Assembly: GCF_024282095.1 (NCBI RefSeq)
Contig: NZ_JAMWZS010000027.1
Location: forward strand, 1 to 40,789
Length of the DNA stretch: 40,789 bases
Direction: 5' to 3'
DNA from: Nitrosomonas sp.
Lineage (GTDB): Bacteria; Pseudomonadota; Gammaproteobacteria; Burkholderiales; Nitrosomonadaceae
The translations under genes were made by a program, and so were the position numbers. The notes under the pieces were generated by a model that saw only the letters and a program-made list of their open reading frames with translations, made no database searches and was not told the origin of the DNA. Shown here piece after piece: positions 9,951 to 19,164 of the stretch; the first letter of the stretch is position 1, and each line of letters starts with the position of its first letter.

Positions 9951-10495
9951 GAAAAATCCAATTGGTTTCCAAATATAAGATAAAAGATACAACTATTCCG
10001 CGACACTTGAAAGATCTATGAAATTAAATCATTTAATATCATTCTTCCACCCCTCGATCTTTGCACTCGTAGGTAGATTCTTACCATCATCAATGCGTAT
10101 ATTCTACGTTTATACCGACAATAAAGTGAATAAATAATTATTTAACAGGCCGTTGAAAAACTATCTGTGTTGCCGCTACGGTGTTAAAAACAGGCTCAAA
10201 ATGCTCATTTATTACGCATAAATTGCGCTTTTTCGTCTGTTTTTGCCTGGTATCGGTTGCCTCGAAAACATTTTTCAACGGCCTGTTAACGCTTGTAGTA
10301 TTTTATGTCACCACGCCAAGCAATGTTAGAATTGCGCGCAAAGCAGTCATTAATTAATTTATGATAAGAAAGGATGAGAACAGCATCAGATCATGAAAGT
10401 TCACATAATCTCATACTGTGCATTGCGCTGATTATTGTAGGCTGGTCTGTCTCTCGTTCATTCATTTTGTCCATTAAGCCATCTCGTGGGTTCGA
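9951..10495. other. Intergenic region between the divergent TPR gene and lnt
   Basis: 545 bp without a convincing gene. It holds the 140-bp MITE-like element at 10146-10285. The remainder is AT-rich, with no clear promoter pair that I would defend. Confidence 0.7.
10142..10289 (-). mobile_element. MITE-like 140-bp element, copy 1, with TTAA target duplication
   Basis: The element spans 10146-10285. Its terminal inverted repeats begin CAGGCCGTTGAAAAA and match perfectly at both ends. TTAA flanks both sides (10142-10145 and 10286-10289), which fits a 4-bp target duplication. It has no coding capacity. Its reverse complement aligns without gaps to copy 2 at 20314-20453, with 16 mismatches in 140 by hand count, mostly transitions. 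Internal AAAAACAGG/CCTGTTTTT repeats would let it fold into a long hairpin. IS5-group transposases typically duplicate YTAR, which both copies match. Confidence 0.8.
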
Positions 10496-12013
10496 TTGAA
10501 AAATCTGTATAGTATTCAGCTGATTATTATTTTCTTACTGGGCATGCTGACTGTGCTCGGTTTTGCGCCATTCTATCTGTTTCCGGTACCCGTCATCACG
10601 CTGGCCGTGTTGTTGGGATTTTGCCATAAAAGCCGGTCCCCTATGCGTGCAACCTTGCTTGGGTTTTGTTTTGGCATGGGATTATTCTGTGCAGGAGTAA
10701 CCTGGATCTATGTCAGCCTGCATGATTTTGGTGCCATGCCCATGCCCATCGCGGTGATTGCGTTGATCATACTATGTGCTTATCTATCGTTATTTCCGGC
10801 TTTGAGCGTTTGGATATTAGCCAAGCTGCGGCTCACATCACCGCTGATCTGGGCAGCGGTCGCCGCTGCACTCTGGATGTTGTTTGAATGGCTGCGCGGT
10901 TATCTGTTTACCGGCTTCCCATGGCTGGCGCTGGGCTATTCACAGGCGCCATTTAGCCCATTGGCAGGTTTTGCGCCCATCATCGGTGTGTATGGTATTT
11001 CGCTGCTGTTGATATTTAGCGCCGCATTGCTTTTTCTTTGGGCGGAAACAGGTTTCAGAAAATGGCGTTATGGCGTGCCATTTGTTTTGATTTGGCTCGG
11101 TGGTTTCGGCTTGCAGGCAATTGAGTGGGTAAAGCCGGAGGGAGAGCCGGTCACGGTAAGCCTGCTGCAAGGCAATATCGCGCAAGATCTGAAATGGCGT
11201 GAAGATCATCTCGAGAATACCATGGAAACGTATGCCAAGTTGATTCTGGAAAGTGATAGTCGTCTCATTGTGACACCGGAAATTTCCATCCCGCTTTTCA
11301 GCGACGTCATGCCGCAATCCTATTTGTCCCATCTTGCCGCACATGCTAGAAACAATGATGGCGACGTATTAATCGGTTTGGCTGAGCGCACTGTCGACGG
11401 CAGTGACGATTATTACAACACCATGTTCAGTTATGGTTCCGCGCCGCAGCAGCGCTACCGCAAACACCATTTGGTGCCTTTTGGCGAATTTATTCCATTG
11501 AAACCCATCTTTGGCTGGGTGATTCAGGTGCTGCAAATTCCGTTATCCGATTTTTCGCGCGGCAGCCTGGATCAGCAGCCGATGGATTTAGCCGGACAAC
11601 GGGTTGCCATTAACATCTGTTACGAAGACGTATTTGGCGAAGAGATTATTTATCAATTGCCGCAAGCAACGATGCTGGTGAATGTCAGCAATGATGCCTG
11701 GTTCGGACGCTCGATCGGACCGCAGCAACATCTGCAGATTTCGCAAATGCGCGCATTGGAAACCGGACGCTATATGCTGCGCGCCACCAATACCGGTGTG
11801 ACGGCGATTATCGACGAGCGCGGCAGGGTGCTGCAAACCATCGAAATTTTTACCACCGCAGCGCTGCACGGATTGGCGCAAGGCTTCAGCGGCGCTACAC
11901 CGTATGTGCGCGCTGGCAATTACCCGGTGCTTGGATTGGCCGGTTTGCTGGTGTGCATCGGATTGATGTCCGCGCTTACGCGCCGTACAAAAAACCCTGT
12001 AAAATCCAGTTAA
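10496..12013 (+). CDS. lnt: Apolipoprotein N-acyltransferase
   Basis: A 505-aa inner-membrane enzyme that adds the third acyl chain to lipoproteins. About six N-terminal membrane segments are followed by a periplasmic nitrilase domain (~residues 215-470) with Glu262 (TPEISIP), Lys323 (YRKHHLVPFGE) and Cys375 (NICYEDVF) as the catalytic triad, then a last C-terminal membrane segment. The start is TTG 10496 with GGG five bases upstream; the next in-frame ATG (codon 17) would cut the first membrane helix. It is followed by glyQ after 35 bp. The lipoproteins LolB and the TPR protein encoded nearby are likely substrates. Confidence 0.95.
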   Translation: MKNLYSIQLIIIFLLGMLTVLGFAPFYLFPVPVITLAVLLGFCHKSRSPMRATLLGFCFGMGLFCAGVTWIYVSLHDFGAMPMPIAVIALIILCAYLSLFPALSVWILAKLRLTSPLIWAAVAAALWMLFEWLRGYLFTGFPWLALGYSQAPFSPLAGFAPIIGVYGISLLLIFSAALLFLWAETGFRKWRYGVPFVLIWLGGFGLQAIEWVKPEGEPVTVSLLQGNIAQDLKWREDHLENTMETYAKLILESDSRLIVTPEISIPLFSDVMPQSYLSHLAAHARNNDGDVLIGLAERTVDGSDDYYNTMFSYGSAPQQRYRKHHLVPFGEFIPLKPIFGWVIQVLQIPLSDFSRGSLDQQPMDLAGQRVAINICYEDVFGEEIIYQLPQATMLVNVSNDAWFGRSIGPQQHLQISQMRALETGRYMLRATNTGVTAIIDERGRVLQTIEIFTTAALHGLAQGFSGATPYVRAGNYPVLGLAGLLVCIGLMSALTRRTKNPVKSS

Positions 12014-12048
12014 TGTTCATTTTAATGGTGGTTTAATCCAGATTCTTC

Positions 12049-12969
12049 ATGCCGACACTGACTTTCCAGGAAATTATTCTTAAACTACAACAGTATTGGG
12101 TCAAGCAGGGCTGCGCAATTCTGCAGCCTTACGATATGGAAGTGGGCGCGGGAACGAGTCATACCGCCACTTTTTTGCGCGCCATCGGCCCCGAGCCGTG
12201 GAAAGCGGCGTACGTGCAACCATCGCGTAGACCTAAAGACGGCCGCTATGGCGATAACCCCAATCGCTTGCAGCATTATTATCAGTTCCAAGTAGTGCTC
12301 AAACCGGCACCGAAAAATATTCTGGATTTGTATTTTGAATCGTTGCGCGAATTGGGGTTTGATTTAACGCAGAATGACGTGCGCCTGGTCGAGGATGATT
12401 GGGAGAATCCCACGCTGGGCGCTTGGGGCTTAGGTTGGGAAACCTGGCTCAATGGCATGGAAGTCACGCAATTCACTTATTTCCAACAAGTCGGCGGTAT
12501 TGATTGTAAACCGATCACTGGAGAAATCACGTATGGACTGGAGCGCTTGGCGATGTATTTGCAAGGCGTGGAAAGCGTGTTTGATCTGGTTTGGACCAAA
12601 GGACTGACTTATCACGATGTGTACCATCAAAACGAAGTCGAGCAATCGAAATATAACTTTGAACAGAGTGACACCGAATTTCTGTTTTTGGCCTTCGGCA
12701 AGCACGAGGCGCAGGCGAATCATTTAATCGCGCAGCAATTAGCGTTGCCAGCCTATGAGCAAGTATTGAAAGCGGCGCATACGTTTAATCTGCTGGATGC
12801 GCGCGGCGCCATTTCAGTCACTGAACGTGCTGCCTATATCGGTCGCATCCGCAATCTGTCGCGGCAGGTTGCCAAAGCGTATTACGACAGCCGCAAAAAG
12901 CTGAATTTTCCCATGGCGCCTCCTGAATGGGTTGCGCAAATGCCGGATGTCGCGGAATCCGCATCATGA
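12049..12969 (+). CDS. glyQ: Glycyl-tRNA synthetase alpha subunit
   Basis: A 306-aa class II aminoacyl-tRNA synthetase subunit, the catalytic half of the bacterial alpha2beta2 GlyRS. Signatures are [16 protein letters not shown], the motif-2 region ([14 protein letters not shown]) and the motif-3-like [16 protein letters not shown]. Length is normal. Its stop overlaps the glyS start (ATGA at 12966-12969), so the two subunits are translationally coupled. Confidence 0.97.
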   Translation: MPTLTFQEIILKLQQYWVKQGCAILQPYDMEVGAGTSHTATFLRAIGPEPWKAAYVQPSRRPKDGRYGDNPNRLQHYYQFQVVLKPAPKNILDLYFESLRELGFDLTQNDVRLVEDDWENPTLGAWGLGWETWLNGMEVTQFTYFQQVGGIDCKPITGEITYGLERLAMYLQGVESVFDLVWTKGLTYHDVYHQNEVEQSKYNFEQSDTEFLFLAFGKHEAQANHLIAQQLALPAYEQVLKAAHTFNLLDARGAISVTERAAYIGRIRNLSRQVAKAYYDSRKKLNFPMAPPEWVAQMPDVAESAS

Positions 12970-15179
12970 CCAAAAATCTACTCGTTGAATTGTTGGTCGA
13001 GGAGTTGCCGCCCAAGTCGCTGAAGCAGCTTGGCAACAGCTTTGCGGAATTATTGGCTGCCGGCTTGAAAGCGCAAGATCTTTTGGCGACGGATGCGCAG
13101 ATCACCGCGTATGCCTCACCACGGCGTCTGGCGGTGCATATTACCCATGTGTCAGCACAAGCAGTCGATAAAGCGGTCGCGCAGAAACTGATGCCGGCAG
13201 CCGTCGGTCTGGATGCGCAAGGTCAGGCAACGCCGCCGTTATTGAAAAAACTGGCGAGCCTGGGAGCGGATGTCTCAGTGGTGCCGCACCTCAAGCGCGT
13301 GATGGAAGGTAAAACGGAAACATTATTTTGGGATAGTACGGTTAAAGGCACACCATTGACCGATGGTCTGCAAAAAGCCTTACAGGAAGCAATCGGCCAA
13401 CTGCCGATTCCCAAAGTCATGACGTACCAGTTGGCAGACGGCTGGAGCAGCGTCAATTTTGTACGTCCGGCGCATGCATTGATCGCGCTGCATGGCGCAG
13501 ATATCGTTCCGGTCAATATTCTGGGTCTACAAGCCGGACGCGAAACGCAAGGGCATCGTTTTGAGGCGACAGTTAATCCCATCGTGTTGCACAATGCGGA
13601 TAGCTATGCACAACAACTGCTGACGGAAGGTGCCGTGATCGCCGGTTTTACCGAGCGCCGCGCGGAAATCGCGCGCCAGCTTGCTGTCGCCGCCACGAAG
13701 GAAAATCTCACTCCGATTGACGATGACGCATTGTTGGACGAAGTCACCGCATTGGTCGAACATCCCAACGTGTTGGTCGGCACGTTCGACGCAGAGTTTC
13801 TGAAAGTACCGCAGGAATGTCTGATTCTGACCATGAAAGCGAATCAGAAATATTTTCCGCTGCTGGATGCACAAGGAAAACTGGCCAACAAGTTCTTGCT
13901 GGTTTCCAATATTCGGCCGGCCGATCCCGGTTTGGTGATTGCCGGAAACGAGCGCGTGGTGCGTTCACGTCTGGCCGATGCCAAGTTTTTCTTTGATCAG
14001 GATCGCAAGAAAACGTTGGTATTGCGCGTGCCGGAATTGGATAAGGTGGTTTATCACAATAAACTGGGTACACAGGGTTTACGCATGCACTATGTCCGAG
14101 CGATCGCAAGCATGATTGGGCAGCAATTGGACGGCGATGCACTGGCTGCTCAGGCTTATGAAGCCGCTACGCTGGCGAAAGCAGATTTGCTCACAGATAT
14201 GGTAGGTGAATTCCCAGAGCTGCAAGGCATTATGGGGCGCTATTATGCGCAGCACGAGGGTTTAAGCGACGACATCGCCTTTGCCATTGAAGATCATTAC
14301 AAACCACGCTTTGCCGGTGATGCATTGCCGCGTAACCCAGTTGGCGTTTGTGTGGCGCTGGCGGATAAGCTGGAAACATTGGTGAATATGTTCGGCATCG
14401 GTGAAATTCCGACCGGCGACAAGGATCCGTTTGCATTGCGCCGCCATGCCTTGGGTGTTATTCGTATATTAATTGAAAACAATTTATCACTTAAGTTGGA
14501 CATATTGATTCAGAGCGTTACTAAAATAGTCAGAGATGAAAAAATTACCGAGCAATGGGCTAAACCACACTTTGATAGAATAAAAAAAACAGGGGGAATT
14601 GCTTCACTAACTCAGTTCAACTTTGAAAGCTTTGTAAGTAGTCTTCGTCAAGCACCAAAAGAATCAACTGAACAGTTGCTGACTTTTATCCATGAACGTC
14701 TCGCTGGAACTTTACGTGAACAAGGGTACACCGCTCAGGAAGTCGATGCCGTGCTCAGTTTGAATCCGCAAAATTTGAGTGATATTCCGAAACGTCTTGC
14801 CGCTGTGCGCGCTTTTGCGGCGTTGCCAGAAGCGGTCAGTCTGGCGGCAGCCAACAAACGAGTGGGCAATATCCTAAAAAAATCGGAAGGTGGTATCAGC
14901 TCCGAGGTGAATACCAGTTTGCTGCAGGAACCTGCCGAGCAGGCGCTCTATCAGGCATTAACCAGCCTTTCTTTCAAAACTAAAGAGGCTTTTGACACCG
15001 GAGATTACACCACTTCGCTGCAAATACTCGCCGCGCTGAAATCGCCGGTCGATACCTTTTTCGATCATGTGATGGTGAATGTTGACGATGAAGCGTTGCG
15101 CAATAACCGCCTTGCCTTGTTGGCGCAGCTCCATCAGATCATGAACCGGATAGCCGATCTTTCAAAGCTGGCAAATTGA
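12966..15179 (+). CDS. glyS: Glycyl-tRNA synthetase beta subunit
   Basis: A 737-aa tRNA-binding subunit of alpha2beta2 GlyRS. The start chosen is ATG 12966, overlapping glyQ. It begins [16 protein letters not shown], includes the HD-like central part ([14 protein letters not shown]) and ends with the anticodon-binding domain ([22 protein letters not shown]). One stretch, roughly residues 499-578 (14461-14700), is about 34% GC by my count, while the preceding 60 bases are ~57%. Its protein sequence is Lys/Ile/Phe-rich, yet the frame is intact. Confidence 0.96.
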   Translation: MTKNLLVELLVEELPPKSLKQLGNSFAELLAAGLKAQDLLATDAQITAYASPRRLAVHITHVSAQAVDKAVAQKLMPAAVGLDAQGQATPPLLKKLASLGADVSVVPHLKRVMEGKTETLFWDSTVKGTPLTDGLQKALQEAIGQLPIPKVMTYQLADGWSSVNFVRPAHALIALHGADIVPVNILGLQAGRETQGHRFEATVNPIVLHNADSYAQQLLTEGAVIAGFTERRAEIARQLAVAATKENLTPIDDDALLDEVTALVEHPNVLVGTFDAEFLKVPQECLILTMKANQKYFPLLDAQGKLANKFLLVSNIRPADPGLVIAGNERVVRSRLADAKFFFDQDRKKTLVLRVPELDKVVYHNKLGTQGLRMHYVRAIASMIGQQLDGDALAAQAYEAATLAKADLLTDMVGEFPELQGIMGRYYAQHEGLSDDIAFAIEDHYKPRFAGDALPRNPVGVCVALADKLETLVNMFGIGEIPTGDKDPFALRRHALGVIRILIENNLSLKLDILIQSVTKIVRDEKITEQWAKPHFDRIKKTGGIASLTQFNFESFVSSLRQAPKESTEQLLTFIHERLAGTLREQGYTAQEVDAVLSLNPQNLSDIPKRLAAVRAFAALPEAVSLAAANKRVGNILKKSEGGISSEVNTSLLQEPAEQALYQALTSLSFKTKEAFDTGDYTTSLQILAALKSPVDTFFDHVMVNVDDEALRNNRLALLAQLHQIMNRIADLSKLAN

Positions 15180-15180
15180 T

Positions 15181-15720
15181 ATGAAACTGATCATTCTCGA
15201 CCAAACCGGTGTGATTAATCAGGGCAGTGATACATTCATCAAAACGCCGGATGAGTGGATTCCCATCCCGGGCAGTCTGGATGCGATCGCCCAGCTGACG
15301 CATGCCGGTTATCGCGTGATCATCGCCACCAATCAGTCGGGTATCGGCCGCGGGTTAATCGACATGGCGACCTATAATGCGATCAACGACAAAATGTATA
15401 AAGCAGTTCATCATGCCGGCGGGCGCATCGACACCATATTTTTCTGCCCGCACACTAACGCGGATAAATGCCTGTGCCGTAAACCCGCGACCGGTATGCT
15501 GGATGAAATCATGCAGCGGTATGGTGTTAATTTGAAGCATGTGCCGGTGGTGGGTGATTCATTAAAGGATCTGCAGGTTGCCGCCGCAGTCGGCGCGCTA
15601 CCGATGTTGGTGCTGACCGGCAATGGACAGATAACCCGTGCTGCGGATGAGATTCCCGCCAACACGCAGATTTTCGAGAATTTGGCGGCGGTGGCCGATG
15701 CGCTGGTTGGAGGGGCATGA
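15181..15720 (+). CDS. gmhB: D-glycero-D-manno-heptose 1,7-bisphosphate 7-phosphatase-like HAD protein (altered active site)
   Basis: A 179-aa HAD-superfamily protein, normal for GmhB, which dephosphorylates heptose bisphosphate for LPS inner-core synthesis. HAD motif I normally reads DxD (nucleophile and acid/base). Here it reads LDQTG: Asp7 is kept but position 9 is Thr. Other motifs are intact: ATNQSGIGRG, the zinc ligands Cys89, His91, Cys97 and Cys99 (CPHTNADKCLC), CRKPATGM and VGDSLKD near residue 126. It starts one base after the glyS stop, and its own stop overlaps the acyltransferase start. Activity may be reduced or changed; see findings. Confidence 0.85.
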   Translation: MKLIILDQTGVINQGSDTFIKTPDEWIPIPGSLDAIAQLTHAGYRVIIATNQSGIGRGLIDMATYNAINDKMYKAVHHAGGRIDTIFFCPHTNADKCLCRKPATGMLDEIMQRYGVNLKHVPVVGDSLKDLQVAAAVGALPMLVLTGNGQITRAADEIPANTQIFENLAAVADALVGGA

Positions 15721-16448
15721 TGCAGGCAATGTTACGTTCAGCACTGTATATGTTGCTGCAAATCATCATTACGCCGCCGTATGCACTGCTGACACTGGCT
15801 TGTTTTCCCTTATCACCGCATAACCGCTATCGCGTCACTTCCAGTTGGACCATGATCATGCTGTTTCTGCTGCGACATCTGTGTGGTATTCGCTATCAGA
15901 TTATCGGTGCGGAGCATATCCCTAAAACCCCGAGCATCGTGCTTTCCAAGCATCAATCGGCATGGGAAACGCTGGCTTTCCAGAAAATCTTTCCGCCGCA
16001 GGTGTGGGTGCTTAAAAAGGAATTGCTGCGCATTCCATTTTTTGGTTGGGGATTGGCGATGACCAGCCCGATCGCCATCGACCGGAGTGCCAAGAAGAAA
16101 GCGCTGGAACAAATTGTCGAGCAAGGTAAAGACCGGCTGCAACAAGGATTCTGGATCGTGATTTTTCCGGAAGGTACGCGCATTCCACCGGGGCAGCGCG
16201 GCAAATACCGCATCGGCGGTGCCTGGCTGGCGACGCACACCAACGTACCTGTGGTACCGGTAGCGCATAATGCCGGCGAGTTGTGGGGGAGAAATTCTTT
16301 TGTCAAACACCCCGGCACCATCACCGTCAGTATCGGCGAACCCATCGACCCCACCGGCATGGAAGCGGGCGAATTGAATGCGAAAGTGGAAGCCTGGATT
16401 GAAGCTGAAATGCTGCGCATCAGTCAACAAAACCAGCAAAAAATATAG
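15717..16448 (+). CDS. plsC: 1-acyl-sn-glycerol-3-phosphate acyltransferase (PlsC family)
   Basis: A 243-aa membrane-associated acyltransferase for phospholipid synthesis. Two hydrophobic stretches at the N-terminus are followed by the HX4(D/E) motif as KHQSAWETLAF. Glu replaces the more usual Asp, a variant I have seen as common in this betaproteobacterial group. FPEGTRIPPGQ is the substrate-phosphate motif and VPVVPVAHN a later conserved block. ATG 15717 overlaps the gmhB stop (ATGA). It could act on other lysolipids or on lipid A precursors, since gmhB is upstream. Confidence 0.9.
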   Translation: MMQAMLRSALYMLLQIIITPPYALLTLACFPLSPHNRYRVTSSWTMIMLFLLRHLCGIRYQIIGAEHIPKTPSIVLSKHQSAWETLAFQKIFPPQVWVLKKELLRIPFFGWGLAMTSPIAIDRSAKKKALEQIVEQGKDRLQQGFWIVIFPEGTRIPPGQRGKYRIGGAWLATHTNVPVVPVAHNAGELWGRNSFVKHPGTITVSIGEPIDPTGMEAGELNAKVEAWIEAEMLRISQQNQQKI

Positions 16449-16450
16449 CA

Positions 16451-17152
16451 GTGCTCGCACAAACCATTCTAAATGGCGAAGAAATAACGTATATGCTCAA
16501 ACGTTGTAAGCGCAAATCCATTGGTTTAAGAATTGATAGTCATGGATTGAGTATCAGCGTGCCATTACAAACCGCGCTGCCTCATGTTGAAACCATTCTG
16601 CAGGAAAAAGCAAACTGGATTACGGAAAAGCTTCAGCATTGGCAGAGTAAAAAAAGTCTTGCGCCGACATGGGCGCATGATGCTACATACCCATTATTGG
16701 GCGAGCCGTGGCGTATTGCGCTGAAACCCTCGGGTGAGATACAAATGGCATGCCAATCCGCCAATGAAGCAGTAGATTCGGCATTTGTAGAACAATTCAC
16801 GGCGCAACTCAATCCGCGCCAAATCGAGAAATTCGTGATGGCCTGGTATGACCAGCAAGCCATCGTCTGTTTCAGACAACGCATCGCGATTTATGCGCAA
16901 GCCTTGAATGTGTCCGCACCCCCATTCCGCCTGTCGCGCGCCAAAACCCGCTGGGGCAGCTGCAACAGCCGCGGCATCATCCACCTGAACTGGCGTTTGA
17001 TCCAGATGCCACTGCATCTAATCGATTACGTCGTGGTTCATGAACTGTCGCATTTGATCGAGATGAATCACTCGCCTGCGTTCTGGAAACGGGTGGAAAG
17101 CGTTTATCCGGATTATCTGGTAGCTCGTAAGGAGCTTAGGGCGTATGGTTGA
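16451..17152 (+). CDS. YgjP/DUF45-family zinc metallohydrolase
   Basis: A 233-aa protein of the YgjP-like (SprT/UPF0758-like) M48-type family. The zinc motif is VVHELSHLIEMNHSPAFW, with His197, Glu198, His201 and a following His207. Before it, AKTRWGSCNSRGIIHLNWRL is the family hallmark. The N-terminal beta-rich part (LKRCKRKSIGLRI) is also typical. The start is GTG 16451, two bases past the acyltransferase stop; ATG at codon 15 is the alternative. Last gene of the lnt-to-ygjP run. Family members are poorly characterised. Confidence 0.88.
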   Translation: MLAQTILNGEEITYMLKRCKRKSIGLRIDSHGLSISVPLQTALPHVETILQEKANWITEKLQHWQSKKSLAPTWAHDATYPLLGEPWRIALKPSGEIQMACQSANEAVDSAFVEQFTAQLNPRQIEKFVMAWYDQQAIVCFRQRIAIYAQALNVSAPPFRLSRAKTRWGSCNSRGIIHLNWRLIQMPLHLIDYVVVHELSHLIEMNHSPAFWKRVESVYPDYLVARKELRAYG

Positions 17153-17407
17153 TATCTTTTGTTTAAATACACGTAGAATGTAATTTGGAACGTCCTTTAC
17201 GTATTAAATTCGCTGAGGTGCTGTATCGCCTCACAATGAGGGGGATGGGAAAAGGAAGCGAGAATGTCAAATGCAAGGCTTAACTCCATGATCTCTTGGA
17301 GCTCTAGCAAAAAATGTGAATGTTATTCCTATATGCGATAAATACTAATCAGATTCTATGTAACCCTTGGCTTTTTAAAGCGATTACATTTAACACCAGG
17401 AGTGAAA

Positions 17408-18658
17408 ATGATGAAGAAAATTGTAAAATATTGCTTGCTTGTTGTAGCTGTGAGCACAAATTTCCTGCCTAACGAGGGGCGAGCTAATTCAGTCGATGAG
17501 TTGATAAATAATATAGCTAAGGGGTGCCGGTTCAATATTCAAACAAAATCAAAGAATGAATATGTATCCGTTGGGGATGACGGCAATATTCTTAGGTGGG
17601 AAAAAACAGGTAAAAACGCACAAAAATGGATCGTCTATCCGGTTGATCCGAGTATGCCATCTGATAAGTCGGAAGTAACGGAGTCTTTGAAGTATCGAAT
17701 CATGACTGTCTCCAATGGTGAATTCATGTCGGTTGGAAGCAACGGAAGCATCCTCAGATGGACGAAGGCCGGTGATGATACTCAAACATTCAGGTTCGTG
17801 GATCCGAACGGTGATTATCTGAAGATCAAGGAACCGACGAAGAGTGAATTTGTTTCCGTCGGGTGGACTGGTTCTATCCAGCGCTGGAGCAATACCAATG
17901 ACGATTATCAACTCTTTAAATTCGAACCAATTGAATGTATTGGGAGTACAACTCCTAATTTTCTGGCTGATAAAGTAGCCGAAATTGAAAAAATAGGACC
18001 ACCACCAATCACCAACATAAATGGTCCGGGACCTGTTGGAACTGAGTCTGAGAGAATTAAGATTGGCTGGGAGAGAATATCCTACTTGCTGGTCGATGAC
18101 CCTCTCTACACCAACAAAATAAGTCAAGGTAAGAATGAGGAGTGGTATACGCTTGAACGATGGAGATATTGGAAGGCGGACAATATCATACCGATCGGTC
18201 TTAGCGAAAAAACGGTGGAAATTACCTACTATATTGGAATGTCACAATCTTCGTTGGACGAGCTGAAAAAGACAGTGTCCCAAGGTTTCACAGGCAAGCT
18301 TGAGGTTGAGGGCAAGGATAAGGTGGCATCCGCAAAAGGCAGCCTGGAATACGCTTATAAGCAAGAAAACATCGAGAGAACCGAATCTAAGCAGGATCAA
18401 CAGGAATGGCGTACGCGCAAAGTAACTGAAAAATTCCCTAAAACTGACAAACAAGCTGTCATAGTTACTTGGGTTCTGTATGACGAATATAGTTTGCTTG
18501 GGTACAACGGAAAAAAGAAAGTCTGGCAAAATCCTGTACTAGCCGTTGTCGCGAACGTGGCACCGCAAGTGGTGATCTATCCGCCCCTTCAAGAATTTAA
18601 CGCACCCTTACAAAATATGATAAATCAGATGAGCAATCAGACTAAACCGATGCCCTAG
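17408..18658 (+). CDS. Secreted protein with beta-trefoil repeats and a possible pore-forming C-terminal domain
   Basis: A 416-aa protein. AGGAG (17398-17402) lies five bases before ATG 17408. A signal peptide with Lys-rich start and hydrophobic core ends near GRA/NS. Three repeats of about 45-60 residues follow (EYVSVGDDGNILRW, EFMSVGSNGSILRW, EFVSVGWTGSIQRW), each ending in a Q-[KTL]-[WF] pattern, as in ricin-B or fascin-like beta-trefoils. The C-terminal ~230 residues are beta-rich and unrecognised, with a long alternating polar/nonpolar stretch (TGKLEVEGKDKVASAKG onward). A trefoil plus such a region recalls aerolysin-type toxins, but this is a fold guess. Codon composition is more AT-rich than its neighbours, suggesting acquisition. 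Confidence 0.6.
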   Translation: MMKKIVKYCLLVVAVSTNFLPNEGRANSVDELINNIAKGCRFNIQTKSKNEYVSVGDDGNILRWEKTGKNAQKWIVYPVDPSMPSDKSEVTESLKYRIMTVSNGEFMSVGSNGSILRWTKAGDDTQTFRFVDPNGDYLKIKEPTKSEFVSVGWTGSIQRWSNTNDDYQLFKFEPIECIGSTTPNFLADKVAEIEKIGPPPITNINGPGPVGTESERIKIGWERISYLLVDDPLYTNKISQGKNEEWYTLERWRYWKADNIIPIGLSEKTVEITYYIGMSQSSLDELKKTVSQGFTGKLEVEGKDKVASAKGSLEYAYKQENIERTESKQDQQEWRTRKVTEKFPKTDKQAVIVTWVLYDEYSLLGYNGKKKVWQNPVLAVVANVAPQVVIYPPLQEFNAPLQNMINQMSNQTKPMP

Positions 18659-18666
18659 TACTAATA

Positions 18667-18697
18667 GCTGGGTTTCACAATAAAAGCGCAACCCAGC
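18667..18697. terminator. Hairpin after the trefoil gene
   Basis: GCTGGGTT (18667-18674) pairs with AACCCAGC (18690-18697), an 8-bp stem with a 15-nt loop just past the stop codon. No T-run follows, so the terminator role is weak. Confidence 0.35.
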
Positions 18698-18753
18698 ATT
18701 AAAACGTATCGATCCCGGATTTCAACAGTTTTATTCCTTATGATCGACTTTGA

Positions 18754-18780
18754 CTCGGGAGCAAGCTCCCGAGATTTCTT
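18754..18780 (+). terminator. Probable intrinsic terminator
   Basis: CTCGGGAGC (18754-18762) and GCTCCCGAG (18765-18773) form a very stable GC-rich stem followed by ATTTCTT. It is about 95 bp after the trefoil protein gene and is its best candidate terminator. Confidence 0.55.
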
Positions 18781-18862
18781 CCGTTCAATGATGGCAGTTG
18801 CCTTCGGTTGCGACCGGAACATCGCAATCATGTTTGGAGCTATGACTTTGTTTTGATCCTGG

Positions 18863-19020
18863 GTGCATATAGTCGCAAGCATTCGTATGCTTACCATGAT
18901 CGACGAATTCAGTCGAACCTGTTTGGATATTCATTGCGCCAGACACATAAACGCTGATGAAGTGATCACTCAATTGGTCAATGCGATGATTGTTCATGTC
19001 ATTTATGCAATGACATATGA
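18863..19020 (+). pseudogene. IS3-family transposase (integrase core) remnant
   Basis: A short open frame contains RMLTMIDEFSRTCLDIHC and ARHINADEVITQLVNAMIV, which match the start of the rve integrase core in IS3-family OrfB transposases (the usual form is R[IM]LT[ML]IDE[FY]SREC.AI.VAR.I). Similarity ends abruptly near 18990. Neither the upstream HTH part nor the downstream catalytic Asp/Glu region was found. This is a leftover of an old insertion between the trefoil gene and the zinc-protease gene. Confidence 0.6.
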
Positions 19021-19164
19021 TGCAAATGCTCTCTCAACCATTGGTGCAAATCTACAGCAGTTCACTGATCATCAGCGTGTTTGACAGCCAATACGACTTT
19101 CCGTACATTATTCATATCTTCTATGAAAAAGGTGTCCACCTTATATACCGGGAGAAACCGGATC

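Noticed and set aside
15813-16460. A 215-aa open frame on the minus strand
   Set aside because: Antisense shadow of the acyltransferase gene, whose motifs are clear.
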